A DNA stretch of 64,000 nucleotides from Ampullaceana balthica (taxonomy: Eukaryota; Mollusca; Gastropoda; Lymnaeidae). The notes beneath the pieces were generated by a model. It did no database searches. It saw nothing but the letters and a program-made list of their open reading frames with translations, and had not been told where the DNA came from. The stretch covers positions 336,843-400,842 of the forward strand of contig CALYLW010000556.1 of the NCBI GenBank assembly GCA_944989445.1. The letters run 5' to 3'. The translations under genes were made by a program, and so were the position numbers. This document shows positions 1-9,491 of the stretch, one piece after another; position 1 is the first letter of the stretch, and every line of letters begins with the position of its first letter.

Positions 1-128
1 AATGAATAGTATTTTTGACGTGATGCACAAGTAATGCCGGTCGAGACGGCTGTTGAAGGGGAGTTACAACATGCCACCGAACGGTGGCGGAACGTCCTTG
101 GACGGGCTTTGTTGCTCGTATAATATAT
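1..128. repeat. End of a dispersed repeat, cut by the window edge
   Basis: The stretch from about 55 to 125 (gagttacaacatgccacc through gctttgttgctcgt) recurs almost unchanged at about 23078-23150. Both copies stop just after the same gttgctcgt motif followed by an AT-rich tail, so this is one terminus of a dispersed element. No coding potential is visible. The class (for example Helitron-like or non-autonomous) cannot be decided from one end. Confidence 0.6.
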
Positions 129-281
129 AACCCAAACATGAAATTCATGAATCTGCATTTACAAAACAGTTTATACAAATAGCACAGACAGAGCTTCATT
201 GCATCCTGATCAAGATTGCGTCACTAGAGGACAATTTTTGTCGTGTATATTGAGTGGGTACAGAGTTTACACATCGCCTCT

Positions 282-1937
282 GATATCGTGTGACGGAGCG
301 CCTATATCTCTTACCACCATTGGCGGTCTGATATCATGTGACGGGGCGCCTATATCTCTTAACACCATTGGCGGTCTGATATCATGTGACGGGACGCCTA
401 TATCTCTTACCACCATTGGCGGTCTGATATCATGTGACGGGACGCCTATATCTCTTACCACCATTGGCGGTCTGATATCATGTGACGGGGCGCCTATATC
501 TCTTACCACCATTGGCGGTCTGATATGTGACGGGGCGCCTATATCTCTTACCACCATTGGCGGTCTGATATCATGTGACGGGGCGCCTATATCTCTTACC
601 GCCATTGGCGGTCTGATATGTGACGGAGCGCCTATATCTCTTACCACCATTGGCGGTCTGATATCATGTGACGGGGCGCCTATATCTCTTACCACCATTG
701 GCGGTCTGATATCATGTGACGGGGCGCCTATATCTCTTACCACCATTGGCGGTCTGATATCATGTGACGGGACGCCTATATCTCTTACCACCATTGGCGG
801 TCTGATATCATGTGACGGGGCGCCTATATCTCTTACCACCATTGGCGGTCTGATATGTGACGGAGCGCCTATATCTCTTACCACCATTGGCGGTCTGATA
901 TGTGACGGAGCGCCTATATCTCTTACCACCATTGGCGGTCTGATATGTGACGGAGCGCCTATATCTCTTACCACCATTGGCGGTCTGATATCATGTGACG
1001 GGGCGCCTATATCTCTTACCACCATTGGCGGTCTGATATCATGTGACGGGGCGCCTATATCTCTTACCACCATTGGCGGTCTGATATCATGTGACGGGAC
1101 GCCTATATCTCTTACCACCATTGGCGGTCTGATATCATGTGACGGGGACGCCTATATCTCTTACCACCATTGGCGGTCTGATATCATGTGACGGGGCGCC
1201 TATATCTCTTACCACCATTGGCGGTCTGATATGTGACGGAGCGCCTATATCTCTTACCACCATTGGCGGTCTGATATCATGTGACGGGGCGCCTATATCT
1301 CTTACCACCATTGGCGGTCTGATATCATGTGACGGGGCGCCTATATCTCTTACCACCATTGGCGGTCTGATATCATGTGACGGGACGCCTATATCTCTTA
1401 CCACCATTGGCGGTCTGATATCATGTGACGGGGCGCCTATATCTCTTACCACCATTGGCGGTCTGATATCATGTGACGGGACGCCTATATCTCTTACCAC
1501 CATTGGCGGTCTGATATCATGTGACGGGGCGCCTATATCTCTTACCACCATTGGCGGTCTGATATGTGACGGGACGCCTATATCTCTTACCACCATTGGC
1601 GGTCTGATATCATGTGACGGGGCGCCTATATCTCTTACCACCATTGGCGGTCTGATATCATGTGACGGGGCGCCTATATCTCTTACCACCATTGGCGGTC
1701 TGATATCATGTGACGGGACGCCTATATCTCTTACCACCATTGGCGGTCTGATATCATGTGACGGGGCGCCTATATCTCTTACCACCATTGGCGGTCTGAT
1801 ATCATGTGACGGGGCGCCTATATCTCTTACCACCATTGGCGGTCTGATATGTGACGGAGCGCCTATATCTCTTACCACCATTGGCGGTCTGATATCATGT
1901 GACGGGGCGCCTATATCTCTTACCACCATTGGCGGGT
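282..1937. repeat. Minisatellite, 48/45-bp unit, about 35 copies
   Basis: A nearly perfect head-to-tail array. The unit begins ggtctgatatcatgtgacgg and ends ccaccattggc. Most units are 48 bp; some lack three bases after tgatat and are 45 bp. Units also differ at one G/A site (gcgcc or acgcc). Because units are multiples of three, long open frames exist on both strands (a 16-residue peptide repeat such as ISCDGAPISLTTIGGL). An extra G near 1146 shifts the frame, and there is no codon or splice evidence for a gene, so this is called non-coding. Confidence 0.95.
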
Positions 1938-2126
1938 TGTTGATGGTATGTATTGAAATCTTTACGTAACATGTACTGTTGATTTTAAAATACATTGCTA
2001 CAGCGGAAAGACATCGTCTGGTTGAAATGTTTGGTTCAATGGTTTAACAAGTTTTTCGCCTCTCAGTTATGCGATATTCTACAATCGATCGAGAATGTCA
2101 CCTCATACAATTATATGGGGAAAGTT

Positions 2127-2190
2127 CAGCGGCGTAGCGTGGGTAAGTGCCACCCGGGGCAGAACCCAGGTTTGCCGCCCCGGAAAATTA
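2127..2190. mobile_element. hAT-like terminal inverted repeat fragment
   Basis: The sequence CAGCGGCGTAGCGTGGG starting at 2127, followed by a CCCGGGGC-rich stretch, matches the termini of the hAT element at 11776-14111 and the end at 8931. Only one end is recognisable. No 8-bp duplication pairs it with another end with confidence. Confidence 0.55.
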
Positions 2191-2816
2191 TGTTAACTAT
2201 GTTAACACTATAAAGAAAAAATATTTTTTATTAGAAATAAATAAATATTAAGGGACTATACAATTAGAAATATATTAGAAATAAATCAGCCCCCTCAATA
2301 TCCTGTTATATCCGTCCAGGGATGAGGGAGGGTGCTGGATACAAGATACTTGAGACTGCATGCGACTGGTCCGGCTCTTGATCCTGTGTCCACTATTGGG
2401 CCTGGGCAGGACTCGAGTCAGGAGATCAGGTTAACTCGCTGTACTGGTCGGGTGCACCAGGAACCAGATCAGAATCTGGATGTTAATGAATATGCCGGCT
2501 CTTCCAAACCAAGGATGAATGTAGATTCTATCCTATGAAATAATTCACGACGCCGTCCTTTCTATGCTGGCGTTTGGCAGGAAAAGACCGATACTTCCGT
2601 TATATCCGCAATTATACCCTTAGGGGGAGGTGTATTCAATTCTCTTCTGATTGATCTTTAATCGCTTTCAATGATCCCGAGGTCTGGAATCCCTGAGCCC
2701 CGTTTTGAATGCGCGATTAGTTCCAATCAGCACGTGTCAATTTCTTGAGACGACATTAGTTATTCCCCTTAGTTCGGTGTAGCGGATAATTGGGCTTCCA
2801 TAAATTGCGTCACAAT
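2191..2816. other. Unassigned DNA between transposons
   Basis: An AT-rich start (2200-2280) is followed by ordinary-composition DNA with a 68-residue open frame at 2332-2538. That frame has no recognisable domain, no splice context and no similarity to anything else here, so it is not called a gene. Confidence 0.4.
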
Positions 2817-3395
2817 CAGTGGCGTCACTAGGGGGGGGCGAGGGGGCGGGCCGCCCCGGGTGACACCCATCAGGGGGGTGACACCCGAGCCTAAAATTTT
2901 ACTGTGTACGATTTTATGTCAGAAAAAAAAATGAAGACACATTTTTTACATCTAGAAAGAAATTAAGAAATACAAAGAAATAAGTTAAACGCAGAAAACT
3001 TTTTATTAAAAAATATCAGTTAACTACCAATAATAAAACAGTCCCAACACACAAAAAACATTAAAACAAATTAGGAAAAAACGAAAAGAAACGTCGCAGC
3101 TGAGAGATCTTTACAAAAGGCTGGACATGAAAGGGGCAGTATCTTATGTTTTAAAAGATATAAATCTATTTGGGCTTTGACACACCGACACCATGGACGA
3201 ATCCCACCTCACGACTCCCTCCACCACAGTGGGGTGTGGGGGGATAAGATTTTTATCCCCCCACCCCCTAAAAAAATCAAAAGATGGGTTTTATTTGTTG
3301 ATGTTTTTTAGACGAAAATTATGAATTCAATGTCTTTGAGTTAATATTTTGTTATATATATATTTATTAAAGGCGTGATATGCATGTTTATATAC

Positions 3396-3560
3396 AGGTA
3401 GTTCCCCGGTTACGACGGTCACATCCCGGCTTACGCTGTTTCGTGGTTACGAACGCTCCCCCATAAAGAATAATATTACGCGTTATTCCGTATTTTTTAA
3501 TTTTTATAAAAACTTTTTTTTTCATGGGGTAACGAATTGTTTTCTCTAGTTGAAATAAAA
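3396..3560. mobile_element. Tigger/pogo-like terminus nested in the hAT element
   Basis: The stretch beginning caggtagttccccggttacg, with a downstream run about Ala/Thr-rich DNA and aataatattacgcgttattc, is reproduced in reverse at about 47960-48085 inside the sister hAT copy. It therefore inserted before the two hAT copies diverged. The start resembles Tc1/mariner (Tigger/pogo) ends; the second terminus was not located. Confidence 0.45.
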
Positions 3561-3599
3561 AAAAATATTGAAAAATATGTATTATTATTATTTGAACCT

Positions 3600-4860
3600 A
3601 CAACTTTCGTTTGCGAATTTTTCTCAAGGTGAAGTTATCAATCAAGTCAGTAAAGCTAAGAAAGCTTACAAGTAAGTTCTTTTTCAATGCTCATTAGAGA
3701 GAGCATATTCAGTCTTTGTTGTCCCATGCAAATTCTAACTCATTTTATATTCTTTTCAACTTTGAAAAGGATTGCTCTCAGTTGCAGTTTGATGTCATCA
3801 TTGAGAGATAGATGAGAAGTGCGATCTGTACATTTGTAAAGAGCTGTGTGAAATTTAGCTCATTCAAAATCAGCAAAATGTTTAGCTCTGTGCACGTGTT
3901 TTGAGTTTGGCATTGGGCTACTTCCTTTTCCTTACCCTGAGCCTGGGGCTGGACAATAAACTTTTTTGAAAGAGTTTTGAAAATTGGACAAATTCTGAAG
4001 GTAAGCAGTCTTCGAAATCACTTGAATATTCTTCCACTATCTTGGCTGCTGCCAATCGGATGGCGAAATTGCTGAGGTTAGATAGGTTTGTAAGAAAGCC
4101 AAATTTCTCATGGATGTCTTTATATGGGCCTAACCGATTTTGTAGGGTTCAAGAAAGTTCGTCAATGACTACCAGAAATACCTCAACCTTGAAACTTTTG
4201 TCTCGGGGAGAATACTGTTTTGGTGATGTCCCTTTATCAAACTGACGCCCTTTTCTCTCTCTTTTTTGTTGTTGATAGCATTGAAGATTGTTCATACTCT
4301 TTTTACCACAGACCTGTCCTTTACTTTGTCTTCATAGGAATCAAATTAAGAATGCTGTCTTTTAACAAACTCAATTACCTTTCTAAAATTTTTTCCCGAA
4401 TTTAAAGTAAAATAGCGACTTCCAGTTGTTCAAGTTCCTTTAGAAATCCTTCTGCTTCAAGTCGACAGCCACGTGGCTGATTTTCGTTTGTTGCTAATTC
4501 TTCCAGTGCCGCGATATTCGCATGGTATAAGTTATTAACAGACCTTACTGCATTATGTCAGGCTGACCATCTTGTGTCACACAAAGCTTTGTTAACATGT
4601 ATCAATTTCATATGTTTTTAAAGTACCTGTCAACGATGAGTAGATGCAACAAGCCGGGTATAAAAATTTTGCAGAAGACAAAAAAATATGACTGCACCAG
4701 GACAACCTGCTACACTTTTCCCAACCAGATTAAGGGAATGGGCTGTGCACGGCACATCATGAGCAACACTGCACTTGTCATAAAGAATAGCCTGGTTTCC
4801 GTTATACTTCCTACTCATATTTGCAGCATTGCCGTATGAATGTCCAAGGCATTTTCAGGG
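3600..4860 (-). pseudogene. Decayed hAT transposase (ZMYM1/DUF4371-like)
   Basis: On the minus strand, 4818-4630 reads VPCTAHSLNLVGKS and then a FF-LLQN-LVASTHR pattern. This is the conserved core of ZMYM-type hAT transposases (family consensus VPC-AHSLNLVG...FF..LQ.LY....S..RW). Further downstream on that strand, broken frames give a CDTRWSAR-like motif and acidic segments. Stops and frameshifts are frequent and the C-terminal dimerisation region is only vaguely visible, so no functional protein is expected. The copy at 46640-47640 preserves the same core on the opposite strand. Known from family: DDE transposase with RNaseH-like fold. Inference: dead copy. Confidence 0.8.
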
Positions 4861-5503
4861 ATTCATACAAACATGTGCCTGCATCTTTATTATACACTAT
4901 AATAAGTTTGGAGTACGTTAAATTATTGGTGGCCCCTGGCTTTAGCCCGTTCAGCACCCCCTTTTAATCCGTAATAGGGTGTTGGGGTCACTCATCGGTG
5001 ACGATGTGTGACGAGGGGTGGGGTTAAAAAATGTGACGTCACATAAAAAAAACGCGCAACTTTAAATAAAAGTTCCACTTAAATATTTGATTGTTTACCG
5101 TTTATTTAATGACGTTTTCGATGGCTTCACGTGTGTTACGACATCAGAGCGCAGACTTACCCGAAATACATATTTAAATGACAAAACATAATTTGCAACA
5201 TGCTAATTTTTATTTAGAAAATACGGCTTGGGGGGGGGTCAAAGCTTTGTGACGTCATATCGTGAAAAGGGGTGGGGGTATAAGTATGAAGCTGGGGGAG
5301 GGTGGGGTAAAAATCGGCATCCTCGCGTGAAGTCATTTATGGACGGCCCCTTCAGTCGTGAAGGGGTGACACCATGAGCTACCGCCCCGGGTGACACCAA
5401 CCCTAGTGACGCCTCTGGTCACAATAGTAAATCTTTTCAAATTTAATTTGTTTTTAAAAAGCATAGAAAAGAAAAAGGTTTCACTGTGGCCAGCAAAGTT
5501 CCT

Positions 5504-5560
5504 GCGTCTGTTCCTGCGTCTGTTCGTGCGTCTGTTCGTGCGTCTGTTCGTGAGTTTAAT
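5504..5560. repeat. Short 12-bp tandem repeat
   Basis: About five units of a ctgttcgtgcgt-type 12-mer. The surrounding 134-residue open frame (5391-5795) is low-complexity and starts inside the hAT terminus, so it is not called a gene. Confidence 0.75.
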
Positions 5561-5971
5561 TTATCGTCTGCCTCACCAAACGAGAGAGCAAATTATTGGT
5601 GATAATAACGTCAAACATTTTGCCACTTTCTTTTGTTTTCTTGTACAAACCGTTTTGTTGTTCTTTTTAAATAGTCCATTTTTAAAAAATCCGATTTCTC
5701 ATTCCTTCTATTTTTCTATTTGCGAAAACTTTAGTAATGATGAGCATTTGTTCATACGTACATTTTTTATGGATTTAGTTTATGCCAGTTGTTAAATCTT
5801 TTAGATTTTACTAGCAACGCCATTGAGCCGGTGCCGGTTTAGGGCCAGGAGTGCCAGTACGGAATAGCAAAAGGTACCGCGAAGAAAGCAGCGGACGCCA
5901 GCTCTGAGGAAACCTTCCAGTGGCGGTCACACCCTAGGTAGGTCATTGATGGTAATTACAAACATTATAAC

Positions 5972-6747
5972 TTAATAGTATCACCTGTAAATTACTTGAA
6001 CACTGTTGAACACATAATATATAATAAAATAGTTAACCACCTAGACAAATATAATGCCTTATGCCCACATCAACACGCCTTTAGAAAAAAACAGATCATG
6101 TGAAACACAAATAATAGGTTTAATAGATGATCTATCAAAAGTCTTAGACTAAAATGATCAAATAGATACAATATTACTAGACTTCTCAAAAGCATTTTAC
6201 AAAGTTCGCCACCTAAATTTACTTAAAAAACTTAACTACTTTAGAATCTCAGGTCTCTTACATCACTGGATCCAAGACTTCCTTTTGGGCAAGGAGCAAA
6301 CTGTAATAATTAATGGATCTAAATCTGCACCAATAAAGGTTAACTCAGGAGTTCCACAAGGAAATATGCTAGGTCCCTTACTCTTTTTAATTTATATAGA
6401 TGATTTACCCAACAACATCTCAACAGGAACAAAAGTTAGGTTATTTGCTGATGATTGTATAATCTATAGAACAATTAAATCAGAACAAGATAGCAAAATT
6501 TTACAAAAAGACTTAGATGAATTGATAAAATGGAAAACCAACTAGAGTATGTCTTTCAATCCAAAAAAATTTCAACTGTTAAGAGTAACAAAGAAAAAGA
6601 AACAAATAAATTCAAAATATTTCATTCATGGAAAAGAACTAACCCAAACTAAAGATGCAAAATACCTAGGAGTCATAATAAATGAGAAACTATCATGTAA
6701 TCCCCATGTCAATTAAGTTATTAAAAATTCAAACACAACCCTAGGCT
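5972..6747 (+). pseudogene. CR1/Jockey-like LINE, reverse transcriptase part (left half of an interrupted copy)
   Basis: This is homologous along its length to the better preserved minus-strand copy at 50700-52240. The only long open piece, 6285-6545, carries GVPQGNMLGPLLF and the catalytic FADDC motif of the reverse transcriptase palm; everything before it has stops and frameshifts. The copy is 5'-truncated within the RT domain. It stops abruptly at ccctaggct (6747) where an L2-like element begins, and resumes at about 8277. Confidence 0.88.
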
Positions 6748-8276
6748 AACAATTTAAACAACTATCGACCGGTGTCTAATTTTTCTTTTATATCGAAGGT
6801 CATAGAAAAACTTGTCTTAAAACAACTTTTTGCTTATCTTAACGACAACAATCTTCTAAGTCCTAATCAGTCGGCCTACAGACCTTCTCACTGCACAGAG
6901 ACCACTCTGTTGAAGGTAAAAAATGACCTCCATCTCGCACTGGACAGTGGGAAAATCTCTATATTGGTCCTCTTAGATCTTAGTGCAGCCTTTGACACCG
7001 CCGACCATCAAACGTTGCTAAAACCCTGCACAATTATTTTGGGATTTCTGGCTCAGTTCTGGCTTGGTTTCAATCATACTTATCTAACAGATCACAGGTG
7101 GTATCAGTAGATGGCTGTATCTCTCATAAAGCTGACTTGGTTTATGGTGTGCCTCAAGGCTCCGTTTTGGGTCCGGTACTTTTCGTACTATATACAAGGC
7201 CACTACTTCTACTGCTCGAAAAGCATTCAATTAAAAGCCAAACATTTGCAGATGATACTCAGCTATACACTCACACTGATCCCTCTGATGTTGAATTCAC
7301 TGTCCAATTGATGCAGGAGTGCATTGGTGAGGTAAAGTCTTGGATGACTTTCAGCAAGCTCAAGCTGAATATCGATAAGACAGACGCACTCCTATTTTGC
7401 AACAATAAATCACGCAGTACTTAGTCTCTTCCTAATTCTATTCAGGTGGCTAGTTCTGATATACTGCTCAAAACATCGGCTAGGAATCTTGGCTACATTA
7501 TTTCTGACAACATGTCTACTAACAACTTTATCAATCACATCTGTCGCTCTGCCTACACCGTCATTCGTCAGATCAGCTCATTCAGTCATTACTTAAAAGT
7601 TAGTGTAACAAAAACTCTAGTCTGTGCTCTTGTTCTAGCTCGTATTGATTAATGCAATTCTCTTCTCTCAGGTGCGCCAAAACAATGCATAGAAAAACTA
7701 CAGAAAGTTCAAAATTCAGCTGCCAGACTAGTTCTGATGGCAAAAAAACATGACCATGTTACTCCGCTACTTTACTCACTTCATTGGCTACCTATACAAG
7801 CTCGAATTGATTACAAACTGGCTATTCTCTGTCACAACTTCTTTTCTGACTCATGCCCTTCCTATCTTACTGAGCTTATGTCGGTCTACTCACCCAGTCG
7901 TCAGCTACGCTCTTCTGCTGACACACGTTTTCTCCTAAGACACGAACTAAAACTTTTGGCGAAAGGTCATTCTCCTTTTGTGCAGCCTAACAATGAAATT
8001 CTCTACCATTACACATCCGCAGTATTCCAAACTACCAAGTCCTTCAAGACTGCACTTAAGATGCATCTTTTCAAAATGTATTTACAGACTTAATGAAACA
8101 ACATTTTCTTTTAATGATTAACGTAGCTTAAAGTAATGTAGTGTCCTTTATGTTGTTATTATGGTATGAATGGTTATTTAATTATTATATGTATGTTATG
8201 ATCTCCATGTAAAGCGCTGTGAGCCCGGTTCCTTGCTGGGATACAGCGCTATATAAATTATCAATTATTATTATTG
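6748..8276 (+). mobile_element. L2/CR1-like LINE nested inside another LINE
   Basis: The insert starts inside the RT domain (NYRPVSNFSFISKVIEKL), so it is 5'-truncated. It then shows LDLSAAFDT, YGVPQGSVLGPVLF and FADDTQLY in three different frames (6772-7110, 7098-7424, 7446-7652) and a C-terminal LHWLPIQARI segment at 7737-8093. Stops at 7108 and 7424 and frame changes make it dead. The 3' end has the gagcccggttccttgctggg ... gcgctatataaa signature plus (ATT)n, characteristic of L2-type LINEs in molluscs. Flanking DNA is continuous with the host LINE on both sides. Confidence 0.87.
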
Positions 8277-8872
8277 TTATAAAAAAAGAAACTTTTACAA
8301 ATGTAATAGAGATATAAAACTAAAATGCAATCTCACCTTGGTGAGACCTGTACTAGAATATGCATCTTCTGTATGGGACCCATCCACCAAAGAAAACATT
8401 GATAAACTAGAACAAATTCAAAAAAGAGCTGCCAGATTCATTACTGGAGAATATTCAAAACTGACAAGAATAACACCATTAGTTAAATCATTAAACCTTG
8501 AAACACTAGAGGATAGAAGAACCAAGAGTAAAGTAGTAATTTTACATAAAGCAATTAATTCTAATTTAGAAATACAACACAAAGATAACTTAATACAACC
8601 CTCAGATAGAAATAAACATAAAAACACCTTTCTTATTCCGTATGCAAGAACAAACACATAAAAATTTTCATTCTCCCCGTCCGGAATTCGGGCGTGGAAT
8701 GGGTTGCCTGAAGAAACCAGGAAAACCAACACTTTATCAACATATGAAACTCTTATAAGAATGCAGGACTAAACACAAAACACAGATAAGCGTAGGACGC
8801 AATAATCTTTTGTATAGAAAGAGCGTCTGTAACAGATAAGATAAGATTAAGATAAGATAAGATAAGATAGTA
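8277..8872 (+). pseudogene. CR1/Jockey-like LINE, 3' part (right half of the interrupted copy)
   Basis: The LINE resumes with the segment following the palm domain. The open frame 8338-8661 reads [20 protein letters not shown] and continues with [13 protein letters not shown], a conserved post-RT region, and ends at a premature stop. The 3' UTR contains the family tail (cgcaataatcttttgtatag ... gagcgtctgt) followed by repeated gataa pentanucleotides at 8838-8870. Confidence 0.88.
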
Positions 8873-8931
8873 ATTTGCCACCCCTAACAAAGTGCCGCCC
8901 GGGCATTTGGCCCCTTCTCGCTACGCCACTG
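8873..8931. mobile_element. hAT-like terminus (right end only)
   Basis: Read in reverse from 8931, it begins CAGTGGCGTAGCGAGAAGGG and continues into a gcccgggcggcac block. This is the same family as the ends at 2127 and at 11776/14111. Its left partner is missing or lies beyond nested insertions. Confidence 0.55.
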
Positions 8932-8944
8932 GGGGAAGGCAACA

Positions 8945-9180
8945 CCTCTTCCACTTTCACACACCACTTCCACTTCGACACACCTCTTCCACTTCGACAC
9001 ACCCCTTTCACTTCCACACACCCCTTCCACTTCGACACACCCCTTCCACTTCGACACATCCCTTCCACTTCCACACACCCCTTCCAGTTGGACACACCCC
9101 TTCCACTTCGACACACCCCTTCCACTTCCACACACCCCTTCCACTTGGACACACCCCTTCCACTTCGACACACCCCTTGC
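8945..9180. repeat. Minisatellite, 19-bp unit, about 12 copies
   Basis: Units of the form ccacttcgacacacccctt, with tcc/tcg variation. Since 19 is not a multiple of three, all three frames rotate through the repeat and stay open on both strands; the several overlapping open frames here are artefacts of that. Confidence 0.93.
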
Positions 9181-9264
9181 ACCGCCTGGATAAATCTCAC
9201 TTTATTACATAACATTCTGTTGACCTCTTGGATTAAAGAGGGACACAACCTTTGATTGTAACAC

Positions 9265-9404
9265 AACTTGGAAGATTTACTCACCGGCATATGAGAATGA
9301 CACCAACTCGGAAGGTCTACTCACCGACAAATGAGGATGACACCATTTGGAAGGTCTACTCACCGGCATATGAGAATGACACCAACTTGGAAGGTCTACT
9401 CACC
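9265..9404 (-). repeat. Four 40-bp copies of the exon 4 splice donor region of SLC17 gene B
   Basis: The motif ctcaccgg (minus strand CCGGTGAG) recurs with its start near 9279, 9319, 9358 and 9398, that is every 39-40 bp. Each unit also includes the last exon bases (tatgagaatgacaccaa). On the minus strand each unit therefore holds a complete exon end plus GTGAG donor. Only the copy nearest the exon keeps the frame, because reading through the first donor meets TAG at once. Confidence 0.9.
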
Positions 9405-9491
9405 GGAATATGAGAATGACACCAACTTGCTTCGTTCCATCACTGGGGCCCAGCGCCCCCACATAGAGTGCATGGCTGGGAGAACCACGCC
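9404..9491 (-). CDS. SLC17 gene B, coding exon 4
   Basis: 88 nt, identical in length to exon 4 of gene A. It encodes [20 protein letters not shown] and ends SFSYSG, where paralogues have SYAG; the Ser comes from the particular repeat copy that abuts the exon (tcc instead of gcc). Donor CCG|GTGAG. Confidence 0.9.

Larger units (their letters stand above)
2817..5417 (-). mobile_element. hAT-superfamily transposon, 2.6 kb, with perfect 8-bp target duplication
   Basis: The element starts CAGTGGCGTCACTAGGG at 2817 and its other end, read in reverse, starts CAGAGGCGTCACTAGGG at 5417. It is flanked on both sides by gtcacaat (2809-2816 and 5418-5425), the 8-bp duplication typical of hAT. It is the same family as 46068-49178, in the opposite orientation, and as the MITE 14985-15150. 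The interior carries a decayed transposase on the minus strand and two older nested pieces: a Tigger/pogo-like terminus near 3396-3560 and a Harbinger-MITE-like stretch near 4930-5360. Confidence 0.92.

Noticed and set aside
2332..2538. Small protein of 68 residues
   Set aside because: No domain, no conserved partner, no splice or promoter context.
5391..5795. 134-residue plus-strand protein
   Set aside because: It begins in a transposon terminus and runs over a 12-bp tandem repeat into AT-rich DNA.
2127..8931. One giant hAT element with ends at 2127 and 8931 containing all nested insertions
   Set aside because: The 8-bp flanks (ggaaagtt and ggggaagg) do not match well enough; kept as two separate end fragments.
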